Source of the DNA: an uncultured Clostridia bacterium
GTDB lineage: Bacteria; Bacillota_A; Clostridia; TANB77; CAG-508
Length of the DNA: 58,481 nucleotides
Direction: 5' to 3'
Assembly: GCA_944390995.1 (NCBI GenBank)
Contig: CALXSA010000002.1
Span: forward strand, 1-58,481
A model generated the notes under the pieces. That model ran no database searches. It was not told where the DNA came from and saw nothing but the letters and a program-made list of their open reading frames with translations. The translations under genes and the position numbers were made by a program. Shown here piece after piece: positions 50,110-58,109 of the stretch (position 1 is the stretch's first letter; each line of letters starts with the position of its first letter).

Positions 50110-50667
50110 TTATAAACTTAACATAAGTTTTATTTTTTCTTTTTCAAGCTCTAGGTCTTTTTTCTTCTTTTCCTTTAAGTAGTCTTCCTTGCTCCTTGCA
50201 TAAATTTCTGTGCTATCATAGAAAGGAACATCTACAACAGATACATCATATAGCTTATCTATATGTAGTATTCTTCTTGTATTAGTTTCATAATCATATT
50301 CTTCTTTATCTACGGTAAAAGCGAAGCTCATTTTATCTAATAAACTTGCCTTTATCATCTTATAAACATCTCTATTATTAGTTGTGTCTATTAGCTCAGC
50401 TCTTATTTTTAAGCCCTTATCATCTACTATTAGCTGTAGACTATTATTTCTTGTTCTTGCCAATATTAAAAAATTATCTTGATGATTATACTTAAAGCAT
50501 ACATCTGACATATCACAGCCGTTAAAAGCGTTTTTGTCTATAACTTCTGTATAATCATAATGTGTTGCTGGGTTGTCAAAAACCACAGCATACCCTTCTA
50601 TAATCATTTTATCGTCATCTAATGCACGTAATTCTGTAAGTCGTACTTCTTTAATTGCTTTCTCCAT
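50110..50667 (-). CDS. HK97-type prohead protease
   Basis: A 185-residue serine protease (S78-type) that matures the capsid. The catalytic His is in YNHQDNFLI (about 60), the Ser in KMSFAFTV (about 113), and the following acidic residue lies in VSVVDVPFY. I choose ATG 50667, which has GGAGG 8 nt upstream inside the portal gene end. The C-terminal 25 residues are a Lys/Glu coil. It overlaps the portal gene by 17 nt. Confidence 0.9.
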   Translation of the reverse strand: MEKAIKEVRLTELRALDDDKMIIEGYAVVFDNPATHYDYTEVIDKNAFNGCDMSDVCFKYNHQDNFLILARTRNNSLQLIVDDKGLKIRAELIDTTNNRDVYKMIKASLLDKMSFAFTVDKEEYDYETNTRRILHIDKLYDVSVVDVPFYDSTEIYARSKEDYLKEKKKKDLELEKEKIKLMLSL

Positions 50668-51871
50668 TGCCTTCACCTCCAACTTGATATTGATTAGCAT
50701 ATTTACTATCTATATTGTTTAAACTTTGTAAAATTTTGTTTCCTTCTTCTCCTCCCAGAGGCGCTAAGTCTAAAATTTCTCTACCTTCATCTACTCTTAT
50801 CATTGCCCATGGAGCTACTGCCTCGAGTAGTTTTATCTTCGTGTTTAAACTAGCATATTGCAACCTATTAGCTGTAAATACAATTCTATGTCCTTTTCTT
50901 ATAGATTGCCTATTAAATATTTTCACTGTAAAAGCATTACTCATTTGCATTGCTCTTGCTTCTATTACTCCCTCATAAAAGGCATTCCATTCTTCTTCAG
51001 TAAAACTATTTCTTATAATCTTTTCAGAAACTCCGAAATAGTCAAAAATGTTATTATTTACTTGCTCTAATTGTGCCTTGTCTAATGTGATTGGTTTTAA
51101 ATTGATTGCTTCAAAATCTGCTTTGGCGTCTACTGCTGCAATTCCGCTTTCATTCTCTAAATTCAAGAAATCTTTAACAAAGGCCTCTTTACTTGCTTTA
51201 ATGTCCTTATCTTTAAGCATTGAATTAGTGTATTTCAAAATACCTTTTAAGTTATTGCTAGTTTTTATTGCATTTTTTATTCCTTCGCTTGCAGTATGTG
51301 CTGTTTCTAAATCTGTTCTTAACACGCTATTATTAGTTCCAAAAACATCATGTTTATTATAAAAAAGCCTTAAATGAATTAGCTCTGTATACGGTAATGT
51401 GTAAAATTTCCCATTAATAAATTGAAACTGTAATAACGGTGTTCCTTCTTCATTTTGTAGCAGTATATACGATTGTGCCAAAACCGGGTAAAAACCTGTT
51501 ATGAAACCTGTCTCATCTTTTGCTATAAATATAAAAGCATTGCAATCAGTGTAGAGCATCGATATTGTTTTATATATAAAGTCAAATCTTGTCATTATTT
51601 CATTAGGTTGAACACTTAGCAAATAATTTATGTCACCCTGTACATTGTTACTAATTGAGTTTTGTATATGTTTTGGAATAAGTTTTGCACAATTTGTTGC
51701 TATTCTGTCTATACACTCTCTTGCTACTTTGCTATCATAAGTATCTGTGCCTAGCGTGGTAAATTGCGCATTGTAACTATTAAGCATCTGAAATTGCGTT
51801 TGTGTTAAATTCTGATACTGCTTTTTCTTTCCAAAAAGCATATCGAATAAGCTTCTTTTTTCTTTCTTCAT
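50651..51871 (-). CDS. HK97-family portal protein
   Basis: A 406-residue dodecameric portal through which DNA is packaged. Motifs: YDSKVARECIDRIATNCAKL (about 43-62), VQPNEIMTRFDFIYKTISML, FNKH-like LRLFYNKHDVFGTNN, and the C-terminal NSFTEEEWNAFYEG..PWAMIRVDEGREILDLAPLGGEEGNK. It follows the large terminase gene by 1 nt and overlaps the protease. Confidence 0.93.
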   Translation of the reverse strand: MKKEKRSLFDMLFGKKKQYQNLTQTQFQMLNSYNAQFTTLGTDTYDSKVARECIDRIATNCAKLIPKHIQNSISNNVQGDINYLLSVQPNEIMTRFDFIYKTISMLYTDCNAFIFIAKDETGFITGFYPVLAQSYILLQNEEGTPLLQFQFINGKFYTLPYTELIHLRLFYNKHDVFGTNNSVLRTDLETAHTASEGIKNAIKTSNNLKGILKYTNSMLKDKDIKASKEAFVKDFLNLENESGIAAVDAKADFEAINLKPITLDKAQLEQVNNNIFDYFGVSEKIIRNSFTEEEWNAFYEGVIEARAMQMSNAFTVKIFNRQSIRKGHRIVFTANRLQYASLNTKIKLLEAVAPWAMIRVDEGREILDLAPLGGEEGNKILQSLNNIDSKYANQYQVGGEGNGESN

Positions 51872-51872
51872 T

Positions 51873-53573
51873 TCATTCCTCCTGCATTGCTAAGTAATCA
51901 TTCATTTTCTCATATAAAACACAGTAAGCTATTATTAAACTTACTGCACCATCTATTCTTGCTCTTTGTTTTTGCCCCTTTACTGGTCTCATGTTGTCGT
52001 TTTCGTCTCTTTTGACTGACGTATTGCATAAGCACCATTTTAAAACAGGATTATTGTTATAATTTACGTTTTTTTCTATCAAATCAGCTTCTAATTGTTT
52101 CATTGGATTGCTCATTGTCTTAGCTCCTTGTCTTACTTCAACCATTTCAAAGCCATAATCTTTCATTTCTTCTACCCAGTACTGAGTATTCCAGGGGTCA
52201 TAGCCAATCCATAATGCTGATATATCATGTTCATTATGCATTCTTAGGAACCATTGCGTTACATCACTGTAATTCACTTTTGCTCCTTCACAAATTGTTA
52301 CAAGACCTCGTTTTTCCCATTTATCATAAGGAATTTTATCGTCTTTTATCTTAAATTCTAGTCTTTCGCTTGGTATGAAGTATTGCTGTAATACATATTT
52401 CTTACCGTGTTTTATAATCAGTAAAGTGGCACATGTTAAATCTGTCGTACTTGACAAATCAACTCCACCAATTGCATATGTGTCAAATAACTCCTCTATG
52501 TTGTATGTTTCTTCGTTATTTGCTATGTCGAAAGTTATCCACTTGTCTTGGTCATTTTGCCTGATGTTAAAGTCTTTACAAAGTAAATTTACTAATTCAG
52601 TCGGATTATTTTTAGCTCTATTTACTTTGTCTCTTAAGTCCTTAATATTTTTTATTGTTCCTAGCCCTGGATTAGCTTTATACCATTTCTTTTCGTCTTG
52701 CCATTCATTAGGGTTGTCTAATTCATAAATGACCGGCAATACTGTTTCGTCTACTATGTTACTTTTGCCTTCATAACCTGCTATTATTTCAGAAAAATAT
52801 TCATATTCATTATCAAATACACTTTCACGAATAGTACCCATTGTAGAAGTTTCTAAAAGCATTGGTTGCTCTCTAGCACTCATTGAGTCATACATTACGT
52901 CTAGCAAATTCTTGTCTTTCCAAGCATGAACCTCATCACATATAACAAAGTGAGCGTTTAGTCCATCTAATGAATTACTATCACTAGCAAGTGCCTTGAA
53001 AGAACTTTCTGTAGCATCGTAGTAGATGCCACCCACTAGACATCTAACTCTTTTTTGTAATGCCGGTGACTTTTTTATCATTCTTTTGGCTTCGTCCCAT
53101 ACTACTTTTGCCTGGTCTCTTTTGGTAGCAACTGAATATACCTCTGCTCCACCCTCACCGTCTTTTGTTAGCATGTAATTAGCAAGGCCAGAGTCCATTG
53201 TAGACTTACCATTTTTTCTGCCTATGAACAGAGCACCTTTTTTGTACTTGCGTATACCTGTATCTTTATCAACAAAACCAAACAGTGCCTGTATAAATGC
53301 TTTTTGGAACAGCTCTAGCTTAACAGGTTGTCCTGCCCATTTGCCTTTTGAATGCCTACAATACTTTTCAATAAAAAGAATTGGTTTATTACCCTTTTTT
53401 TCATTGAATATATATGTGTGTGTTTCTTCTTCTTCAGTTATTTCATTAAAAAAAGAAACTTTTTTCGGTTTCTTAATGTCATCTACTAATTTTTTGTATG
53501 TAACTAAAACTTTGTGGCAAGCCTTCTCTGGGTTTTTCTTTAAGAAATTATAATATTCTTCAATATATGTCAT
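51873..53573 (-). CDS. terL: phage terminase large subunit
   Basis: A 566-residue packaging motor. The ATPase domain has Walker A GRKNGKS (118-124) and Walker B VICDE (210-214) with AHFVICDEVHAW. The C-terminal RNase H-like nuclease domain begins GGVDLSSTTDLT, and GYDPWNTQYWVEEM follows. It pairs with the P27-type small subunit, overlapping it by 4 nt. This type usually cuts at cos sites together with an HNH enzyme; the HNH gene here is broken. Confidence 0.95.
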   Translation of the reverse strand: MTYIEEYYNFLKKNPEKACHKVLVTYKKLVDDIKKPKKVSFFNEITEEEETHTYIFNEKKGNKPILFIEKYCRHSKGKWAGQPVKLELFQKAFIQALFGFVDKDTGIRKYKKGALFIGRKNGKSTMDSGLANYMLTKDGEGGAEVYSVATKRDQAKVVWDEAKRMIKKSPALQKRVRCLVGGIYYDATESSFKALASDSNSLDGLNAHFVICDEVHAWKDKNLLDVMYDSMSAREQPMLLETSTMGTIRESVFDNEYEYFSEIIAGYEGKSNIVDETVLPVIYELDNPNEWQDEKKWYKANPGLGTIKNIKDLRDKVNRAKNNPTELVNLLCKDFNIRQNDQDKWITFDIANNEETYNIEELFDTYAIGGVDLSSTTDLTCATLLIIKHGKKYVLQQYFIPSERLEFKIKDDKIPYDKWEKRGLVTICEGAKVNYSDVTQWFLRMHNEHDISALWIGYDPWNTQYWVEEMKDYGFEMVEVRQGAKTMSNPMKQLEADLIEKNVNYNNNPVLKWCLCNTSVKRDENDNMRPVKGQKQRARIDGAVSLIIAYCVLYEKMNDYLAMQEE

Positions 53574-53917
53574 CCGGCATCGCCCAAATCGTCATCATCA
53601 AAGTCATCTCTATTGCTTTCGTTTTCGTTAGGCAACAGTTCTGTAATTTGTTTGATTAATGCTTGATAGTTTTTTATCGTTGTGTTATAACTTTTCAGCG
53701 CCGGGTTCTCTCTATCAATACTATACTCGCCTTGACACATTTCAGTTACAACTCCATCTTTTTCCACTTTTTCTTTTAATTTTTTTAGAGTGTCTCCACA
53801 AAAGTAAGCTTCGTCTAACAATGACAAAGCTAATTTGCTCTTATCATTGTTCGTTTTTCCGAATGTTTCTTTTAGTGTTTTTAAATCTTCATAAGGTAGC
53901 ATTTTTTTCTTTGCCAC
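53570..53917 (-). CDS. terS: phage terminase small subunit (P27 family)
   Basis: A 115-residue DNA-binding partner of TerL. It is helical, with LALSLLDEAYFCGDTLKKLKEKVEKDGVVTEMCQGEYSIDRENPALKSYNTTIKNYQALIKQI, the P27 family signature, and an acidic end (DDFDDDDLG) that would contact TerL. It starts at a GTG with GGAAGTGAGAAACA upstream. Confidence 0.88.
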   Translation of the reverse strand: MAKKKMLPYEDLKTLKETFGKTNNDKSKLALSLLDEAYFCGDTLKKLKEKVEKDGVVTEMCQGEYSIDRENPALKSYNTTIKNYQALIKQITELLPNENESNRDDFDDDDLGDAG

Positions 53918-53940
53918 TGTTTCTCACTTCCTTTCTAGGC

Positions 53941-54026
53941 AGGGGTTATGTGTTTTGACTTGCATATTTTTCGAAGGCCCACTCACCGTTCTCCCATAGA
54001 GTACCCTAAAATAGGCTTATGGGGGG
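53941..54026. other. structured GC-rich gap beside terS (cos candidate)
   Basis: 86 bp without a gene between terS and the next small gene, richer in GC than its surroundings. On the minus strand it has a run of six C, an outer CCCATA/TATGGG pair and an inner CCTA/TAGG pair. Position beside the terminase genes is where cos and terminase-binding sites are found. Confidence 0.35.
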
Positions 54027-54209
54027 CTATTCCGCTTCTCTGCTCCATTCTTTTTCTGGTTCATTAAAGTTATTTATTGTAATATATACATTTTGATTGT
54101 TCCTAACTGTTATATTTGGTTTTGTATCTTTTAATTCTCTTAGTTCTTCTATAGTATCATCTAATTGTTCTCTATTTACATTAATGTCTAAGTCAATTGT
54201 ACTATTCAT
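54027..54209 (-). CDS. small conserved-type phage protein
   Basis: 60 residues: DLDINVNREQLDDTIEELRELKDTKPNITVRNNQNVYITINNFN. An amphipathic helix is followed by two strands; small proteins of this pattern are common next to the packaging genes of clostridial phages. Its stop/start overlaps the next gene by 4 nt. Function unknown. Confidence 0.6.
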   Translation of the reverse strand: MNSTIDLDINVNREQLDDTIEELRELKDTKPNITVRNNQNVYITINNFNEPEKEWSREAE

Positions 54210-54505
54210 ACTCCTCTCATCTTATTAATTATCTTCTTGATAAAGTTTAGTAATGTCTTCTTTGCATACTTATATTGTGTTGTATTAGTACAACCATATC
54301 CATCTTCATGACATATAGCACAGTTCTTCTTGTTGCACGCTATATTCTTATCTACATCACAGCTGTATACTCTTAACCATAAATCTATATAGTTTTTTCT
54401 CATTCTTTTACTTAAGTTATACAATATATTTCCATACCATCTTAAACCTTCAAATCTTTTATGAAATAAATTGGAATCAAGTATTCTGTATAGTATCTTG
54501 TTCAT
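54206..54505 (-). CDS. small Cys-rich phage protein
   Basis: A 99-residue basic protein with a central cluster CNKKNCAICHEDGYGC that could bind zinc, and helical ends (LYRILDSNLFHKRFEGLRWYGNILYNLSKR; TLLNFIKKIINKMR). It overlaps the end of the HNH frame by 29 nt. Function unknown; nucleic-acid binding is possible. Confidence 0.6.
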   Translation of the reverse strand: MNKILYRILDSNLFHKRFEGLRWYGNILYNLSKRMRKNYIDLWLRVYSCDVDKNIACNKKNCAICHEDGYGCTNTTQYKYAKKTLLNFIKKIINKMRGV

Positions 54506-54807
54506 TCTTTATTAAATCTCCATTCTCGTCAAAACTATATTCTTCTTTACTACCAAAGTGCTCTTGATTATGACATTTCTTGCATAAGCTTTCTGTATTG
54601 TCTATATTAAAGAATACATTGTCATCTTCATAGTTTAAGTCTGTTATATATTCTTTATGATGTACTATGTAAGCACTGTTGTATATCCCGTTTCTTTAAA
54701 CACCTTTCGCATAACCCATTCGTTAATAACAGCTTTTGCTTTCTTAGCTTTTGCCACCTCTTACTTTTATACTTTGCTGCTATTAACGGCTTGTCTCTAT
54801 ACGTCAT
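54477..54807 (-). pseudogene. HNH endonuclease broken by a 1-nt frameshift
   Basis: Read from ATG 54807 it gives TYRDKPLIAAKYKSKRWQKLRKQ..LTNGLCERCLKK and then stops after a shifted tail. In another frame the rest follows without gap: NGIYNSAYIVHHKEYITDLN.., NTESLCKKCHNQEHFGSKEEY.., to TGA 54477. Joined, these are the CxxC, HH and CxxCHxxxH parts of a phage HNH nuclease. One extra A in AAAGAAACGGG (near 54692) explains it. Such HNH enzymes help terminase cut cos DNA, so the loss, if real, would disable packaging. Confidence 0.8.
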
Positions 54808-55039
54808 TCTCTTTTTTCTTTCTTGTTTTCTTTACTGCTGTTTCTGCTTTTACTTTCTTAGTTGCTGTTTCAACTTCTTTTACTGTCTCAAGTAATTTTG
54901 CATACGGCTTACCGTTACTTCTATATTTGCTTAATATCTCATCTGCCCTCTTGTCTTCAAACTCTTTTTCTTGTCCTTCAGAGTACTTTTCTCCTGTATA
55001 AATATCATGTGTATTTACTAAAAACTTAATTCTTTTCAT
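54797..55039 (-). CDS. small phage protein with Lys-rich end
   Basis: 80 residues: an N-terminal strand pair (KRIKFLVNTHDIYTGEKYSEGQEKEF), a helix (DKRADEILSKYRSNG), then a Lys/Glu/Thr-rich tail ending KKTRKKKENDV. Common small gene just upstream of HNH/terminase genes. Overlaps the HNH start by 11 nt. Function unknown. Confidence 0.6.
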   Translation of the reverse strand: MKRIKFLVNTHDIYTGEKYSEGQEKEFEDKRADEILSKYRSNGKPYAKLLETVKEVETATKKVKAETAVKKTRKKKENDV

Positions 55040-55053
55040 AGTTTCTCCTCCTT

Positions 55054-55251
55054 TTATATATTTTCAATCTTTGCTTTCTTAATAACTATTTTTGCTGTTA
55101 ATTCTTCAATCTTTTCTTCAAGCTCATCTTCTGACATTTCTGTTTTATTATTTTTAAACTGTTTGACTAGATTTACTATTTCATTAAGTATGTTCCCTAT
55201 TTCTTGATAGAGCTTAGTTAATTTTTCTAATTTTTCAATGTCTTCTGGCAT
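55054..55251 (-). CDS. small coiled-coil phage protein
   Basis: 65 residues, helical throughout with heptads (IEKLEKLTKLYQEIGNILNEIVNLVKQF; ELEEKIEELTAKIVIKKAKI). A GAGGTG site precedes the ATG. No family recognised; probably a small structural or regulatory coiled coil. Confidence 0.55.
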   Translation of the reverse strand: MPEDIEKLEKLTKLYQEIGNILNEIVNLVKQFKNNKTEMSEDELEEKIEELTAKIVIKKAKIENI

Positions 55252-55267
55252 TAGTTAACACCTCCTC

Positions 55268-55453
55268 TTATATATTTAACTTCATTATCGTATCACATTG
55301 TCTCGCCGTTCTTTGCAACGGCTTCCTGTAGCCCTGTATTTTGCTCGTGTCTTTCTCGTAATCTAAACAACGTATTGTTACTAGATTGCCTTGTTTTACT
55401 ATTTCCATATGTTTCTCACATAATGTTTTCTTACGACTATCGCATAGCTTCAT
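55268..55453 (-). CDS. small Cys-containing phage protein
   Basis: 61 residues starting MKLCDSRKKTLCEKHMEI; four Cys in a short basic protein (CDSRKKTLC, RCLDYEKD, RQCDTI). I choose ATG 55453 with GGAG 8 nt upstream. The frame up to 55498 would run into tRNA-Tyr and is not used. Function unknown. Confidence 0.5.
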   Translation of the reverse strand: MKLCDSRKKTLCEKHMEIVKQGNLVTIRCLDYEKDTSKIQGYRKPLQRTARQCDTIMKLNI

Positions 55454-55470
55454 ATCTTTTGCTCCTTTTT

Positions 55471-55558
55471 TGGTGCTAGCTGAGAGTATCGAACTCACTC
55501 GACTTACAATAAGACCAGTTTTACAGACTGGCTCGCCTCCTTAACGAATTAAGCTAGC
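55471..55558 (-). tRNA. tRNA-Tyr (GTA), phage-encoded
   Basis: 88 nt with encoded CCA. Acceptor GCTAGCT/AGCTAGC, anticodon loop CTGTAAA (anticodon GTA) and a long type II variable arm (CTTATTGTAAG), as expected for bacterial tRNA-Tyr. Confidence 0.9.
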
Positions 55559-55636
55559 ATATACAAGCTTGTCAAATGTTTTATCGTTTCTCTCTACAAA
55601 ACTACTTGCTAAAATTAAATTAGCTCCAAAGAGCAT

Positions 55637-55710
55637 TGGTTTCGGAAACTAGGTTCGAACTAATAATACAACGTCCAAAGCGTTGTGTGATACCATTTCA
55701 CTATTCCGAA
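55637..55710 (-). tRNA. tRNA-Gln (TTG), phage-encoded
   Basis: 74 nt. Acceptor TTCGGAA/TTCCGAA (U1-A72, typical of Gln), anticodon loop CTTTGGA (anticodon TTG, reading CAA/CAG), encoded CCA. Confidence 0.88.
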
Positions 55711-55830
55711 ATATATAGACTTAACTAGAATTGTCCCTGCATCTATTACAAAAGGAGGTGTTATTCATATTACACCTAATATATATTAACTTATCTAGTA
55801 TTGTTAATAACTAATTTTACTCTTATGCCC

Positions 55831-56118
55831 CTAGAGTTCCATTACAAATTTACCATAATCAATAGCTATTTGATGTTCTATCCTACAGCCTCTTGCCTCT
55901 TGCCAGCCTTTCATAAATACTACTGCATCTGCTTTATCTAAAAATTCTATTGACCTTGCTAAATATGCTATTGGACTTGCATAACAATCAAAATCCTCAA
56001 ATACTGTCTCCAATACTTCGTGCCCTTCTTCTTGAAGTTTCTTGACTAACGCTTCTCTTTCATCTTTTATTTCTTTTTCTGTTTTACCTCGCATAGGCTG
56101 ACTAATCATTATTTTCAT
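55831..56118 (-). CDS. DUF4406 protein (nucleoside deoxyribosyltransferase-like)
   Basis: 95 residues: MKIMISQPMRGKTEKEIKDEREALVKKL, then AYLARSIEFLDKADAVVFMKGWQEARGCRIEHQIAIDYGK. This is the Rossmann-like DUF4406 fold related to nucleoside 2-deoxyribosyltransferases (Glu in GCRIEHQIA at the usual catalytic place). Possibly nucleotide salvage or signalling during infection. It lies inside the tRNA cluster, between Gln and Met. GGAG precedes the ATG. Confidence 0.85.
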   Translation of the reverse strand: MKIMISQPMRGKTEKEIKDEREALVKKLQEEGHEVLETVFEDFDCYASPIAYLARSIEFLDKADAVVFMKGWQEARGCRIEHQIAIDYGKFVMEL

Positions 56119-56214
56119 ACTTTTATCTCTCCTTTAATTTAATAAAGAGCCAGCATTGATACAACGATGGCTCTTACACAAAAGAATAATATATACTAAT
56201 ACAAATAAATATAA

Positions 56215-56290
56215 TGGTTGCGACGGTCAGACTCGAACTGACATACCTTAGTTTATGAGACTAAGAAGCTACCTTTGCTACCCTGTCGCG
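56215..56290 (-). tRNA. tRNA-Met (CAT) with initiator-like acceptor, phage-encoded
   Basis: 76 nt with encoded CCA. The anticodon loop CTCATAA (CAT) is the same as in the host initiator at 18126. The acceptor starts C1 opposite A72 (CGCGACA against CGTCGCA), the mismatch that marks bacterial initiators. But the anticodon stem is TTAGT/ACTAA without the three G-C pairs. The acceptor end also has a weak last pair. It could be an initiator-type tRNA, an elongator, or an Ile2 tRNA if the C is modified. Confidence 0.8.
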
Positions 56291-56325
56291 ATATATTATT
56301 AGAGTTTCCCCTTACAAATACTTAT

Positions 56326-56427
56326 CTATCTTAATTGTTCAATCACCGAGAGAACAAGTCTGAGCATAAAGTTGCGACCTCTATACTTCTTGCCCTTATC
56401 TAAGCTCGTATGGGATTGACTACCCAT
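56326..56427 (-). CDS. possible 33-residue basic small protein
   Basis: ATG 56427 to TAG 56326 encodes MGSQSHTSLDKGKKYRGRN.., a short basic protein with a hydrophobic end. The upstream ATGATGGGTGAAATTT offers only a weak ribosome site. The rest of 56291-56986 (nearly 700 bp) has no confident gene. It holds several hairpins (GAACTGT/ACAGTTC near 56837-56857; CCGTG/CACGG near 56790-56822; a palindromic GTAATTATA near 56719-56740). It may be a structured RNA or decayed tRNA/HNH region. Confidence 0.25.
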   Translation of the reverse strand: MGSQSHTSLDKGKKYRGRNFMLRLVLSVIEQLR

Positions 56428-56986
56428 AAATTTCACCCATCATTCAGATATTGCTTTGTTTGTATTTATTTCCAATTAATACAAAATTCCTGTAAATTAT
56501 CTCGATTGAGCTACTTTAACCTAGTTATGTCTTATAGTTAGATTTCTCTAACGTCACGAGAAATAGTCTTGTTTAGCATTACCTGTATTGCTTCATACTG
56601 CCACATATGAGATGCAGGCTTATTGCACACTGTGCCGTCTATTGCGACTACGACAACTCTAGTATTTTATTAAGCGATAATATTTGCACACTATCCAGTT
56701 TTGAGTTTTACCTCTCCTGTAACTATATTACTATAATTACAAAGCAATCTTCTAAACGTATCCGTCTAGCTGACTACTTGTCGGACAGTTCCGTGCTGTA
56801 TGATATTACAGTTCTGCACACGGTTAATAATTGGTATTGAACTGTTTAAGGTACAGTTCAAATGAAACCTGAAATTACAAAATTATTATTATGAAGTATT
56901 CCCTTTTAGGAACCTTCGCTTATTATAATTATACTATATCTGCTTTACAGAAAAAAGGACATTTTTAGGACATTTTGGGGACATTT

Positions 56987-57466
56987 TCAGCCCAATGATA
57001 TAATTTTTTCTGTACTTCTTTCTATCATTCTTTTTATTTGCCTCTCCGACCTAGTTTGATGAAATAATTGCCAATAAACAACATTTCCTATATAGTCGTA
57101 TGTATATCCATCTACATAATAAGCCATTAAAATATCTTTTTCTTTTCCTTTTAGTGCATCTAGTCTTATATCTATTTCCTCTATAATATCGTTTAACTCG
57201 ATTATTTCATACTCTAATATATTTAACTGCTCCTGATATTCTTTTGTCTTATCTACATTGTCTGATGCGCTATTGCCAACTTTATCTGATATGCTGTTTT
57301 TGCTGTGTATATCATTGTTTATTTCTGTTTTTGCTGTTGAAATACTAATATCTTTTATTTGTTCTATTTTTCTTAATAACTTTTCTTTGTCTCTTAACTT
57401 TAGTTTTAATTTTGCTTTGTTTTCTTTATATTGTTTCAATAATAAAATTAACGTTTCTTTAGTCAT
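56987..57466 (-). CDS. ArpU/RinA-like late transcriptional regulator
   Basis: A 159-residue protein with a long charged coiled coil (1-100) and a C-terminal sigma-region-4-like helix-turn-helix: KGKEKDILMAYYVDGYTYDYIGN, then RSERQIKRMIERSTEKI. This is the plan of ArpU/RinA-type activators of the packaging and late operon. Its place just upstream of the tRNA and terminase block fits control of all structural genes to its left. Confidence 0.75.
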   Translation of the reverse strand: MTKETLILLLKQYKENKAKLKLKLRDKEKLLRKIEQIKDISISTAKTEINNDIHSKNSISDKVGNSASDNVDKTKEYQEQLNILEYEIIELNDIIEEIDIRLDALKGKEKDILMAYYVDGYTYDYIGNVVYWQLFHQTRSERQIKRMIERSTEKIISLG

Positions 57467-57479
57467 TCGTGTACCCCTC

Positions 57480-57641
57480 CTAACAACTACCTAAATATCT
57501 TAACCCCTTTAATGTCTTGCACTTTATGTATTCGCTTTTTATTCTTCTTTTAAATTGTCTTTCTGTTAGCATTCCACACTGTCTGTTTTCTCTCAGAACA
57601 ACACCTGTCTCTATTTCCCACTCTTTTAATGTTTTAAGCAT
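57480..57641 (-). CDS. small basic phage protein
   Basis: 53 residues (MLKTLKEWEIETGVVLREN.., CGMLTERQFKRRIKSEYIKCKTLKGL..), ATG 57641 with GGAGG 9 nt upstream. The pattern KEWEKETG..LTERQF..I resembles small early proteins of clostridial prophages that may bind nucleic acid. It overlaps the upstream gene by 8 nt. Function unknown. Confidence 0.65.
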   Translation of the reverse strand: MLKTLKEWEIETGVVLRENRQCGMLTERQFKRRIKSEYIKCKTLKGLRYLGSC

Positions 57642-57843
57642 CTTTGCTCGCCTCCTTCCTTTGTTCTTCTATTATTATTTCTCTTTCAAGCTCTGCTATA
57701 AAATTATCTAGCTGTTTATATGCTTTATTTACCTTTTTTTGGTTTGCTAATCTTCCTTGCAAAGTTTTGTATTCTGCAAAGTCTACATTTTCTAATGTTC
57801 TCATTATTGCTTTTGCTGTTTTATAAGCATGACTGATTGTCAT
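57634..57843 (-). CDS. small helical phage protein
   Basis: 69 residues, all helical: ISHAYKTAKAIMRTLENVDFAEYKTLQGRL, KAYKQLDNFIAELEREIIIEEQRKEA. Overlaps both neighbours by 4 and 8 nt, so it is part of the early operon. No family recognised. Confidence 0.6.
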   Translation of the reverse strand: MTISHAYKTAKAIMRTLENVDFAEYKTLQGRLANQKKVNKAYKQLDNFIAELEREIIIEEQRKEASKDA

Positions 57844-58091
57844 TTGTTTTCCTCTCTTTCTCTAATCTTTTCCATAGTTTGTTTTATTTTCTCTACTAGT
57901 TTGTCCGTTTCTTCATATAAAACTATGTCTTCTTCTTTTATATCTATGCAAGCTTCTTTTAGTATGTAAAATAGTCCATCTTTATTTACACAAGCTTCTT
58001 CTATATAATCGTCATAGACGCAAGCTTCTCCTTGATTTTCATAAACCACCCATACTCTTTGTTCAAGTCCATATTTTGTTTTTATAATCAT
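57840..58091 (-). CDS. small phage protein, unknown
   Basis: 83 residues starting MIIKTKYGLEQRVWVVYENQG; a strand-rich front with three EAC motifs (GEACVYDDY, EEACVNKDG, KEACIDIKE) and a helical end. I choose ATG 58091 after GGAAGTGATAAAT. Function unknown. Confidence 0.6.
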   Translation of the reverse strand: MIIKTKYGLEQRVWVVYENQGEACVYDDYIEEACVNKDGLFYILKEACIDIKEEDIVLYEETDKLVEKIKQTMEKIREREENK

Positions 58092-58109
58092 ATTTATCAC
58101 TTCCTTTTT

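Noticed and set aside
54660..55001. 114-codon plus-strand open frame
   Set aside because: Antisense to the HNH and the 54797 gene; Leu/Phe/Ser-rich shadow frame.
55471..55558. Reading the tRNA as tRNA-Thr (TGT)
   Set aside because: Correct loop numbering with T33 gives GTA, and the long variable arm fits Tyr and not Thr.
56607..56840. 77-codon plus-strand open frame
   Set aside because: No ribosome site, opposite to the direction of the whole phage operon, and its region is better explained by hairpins.
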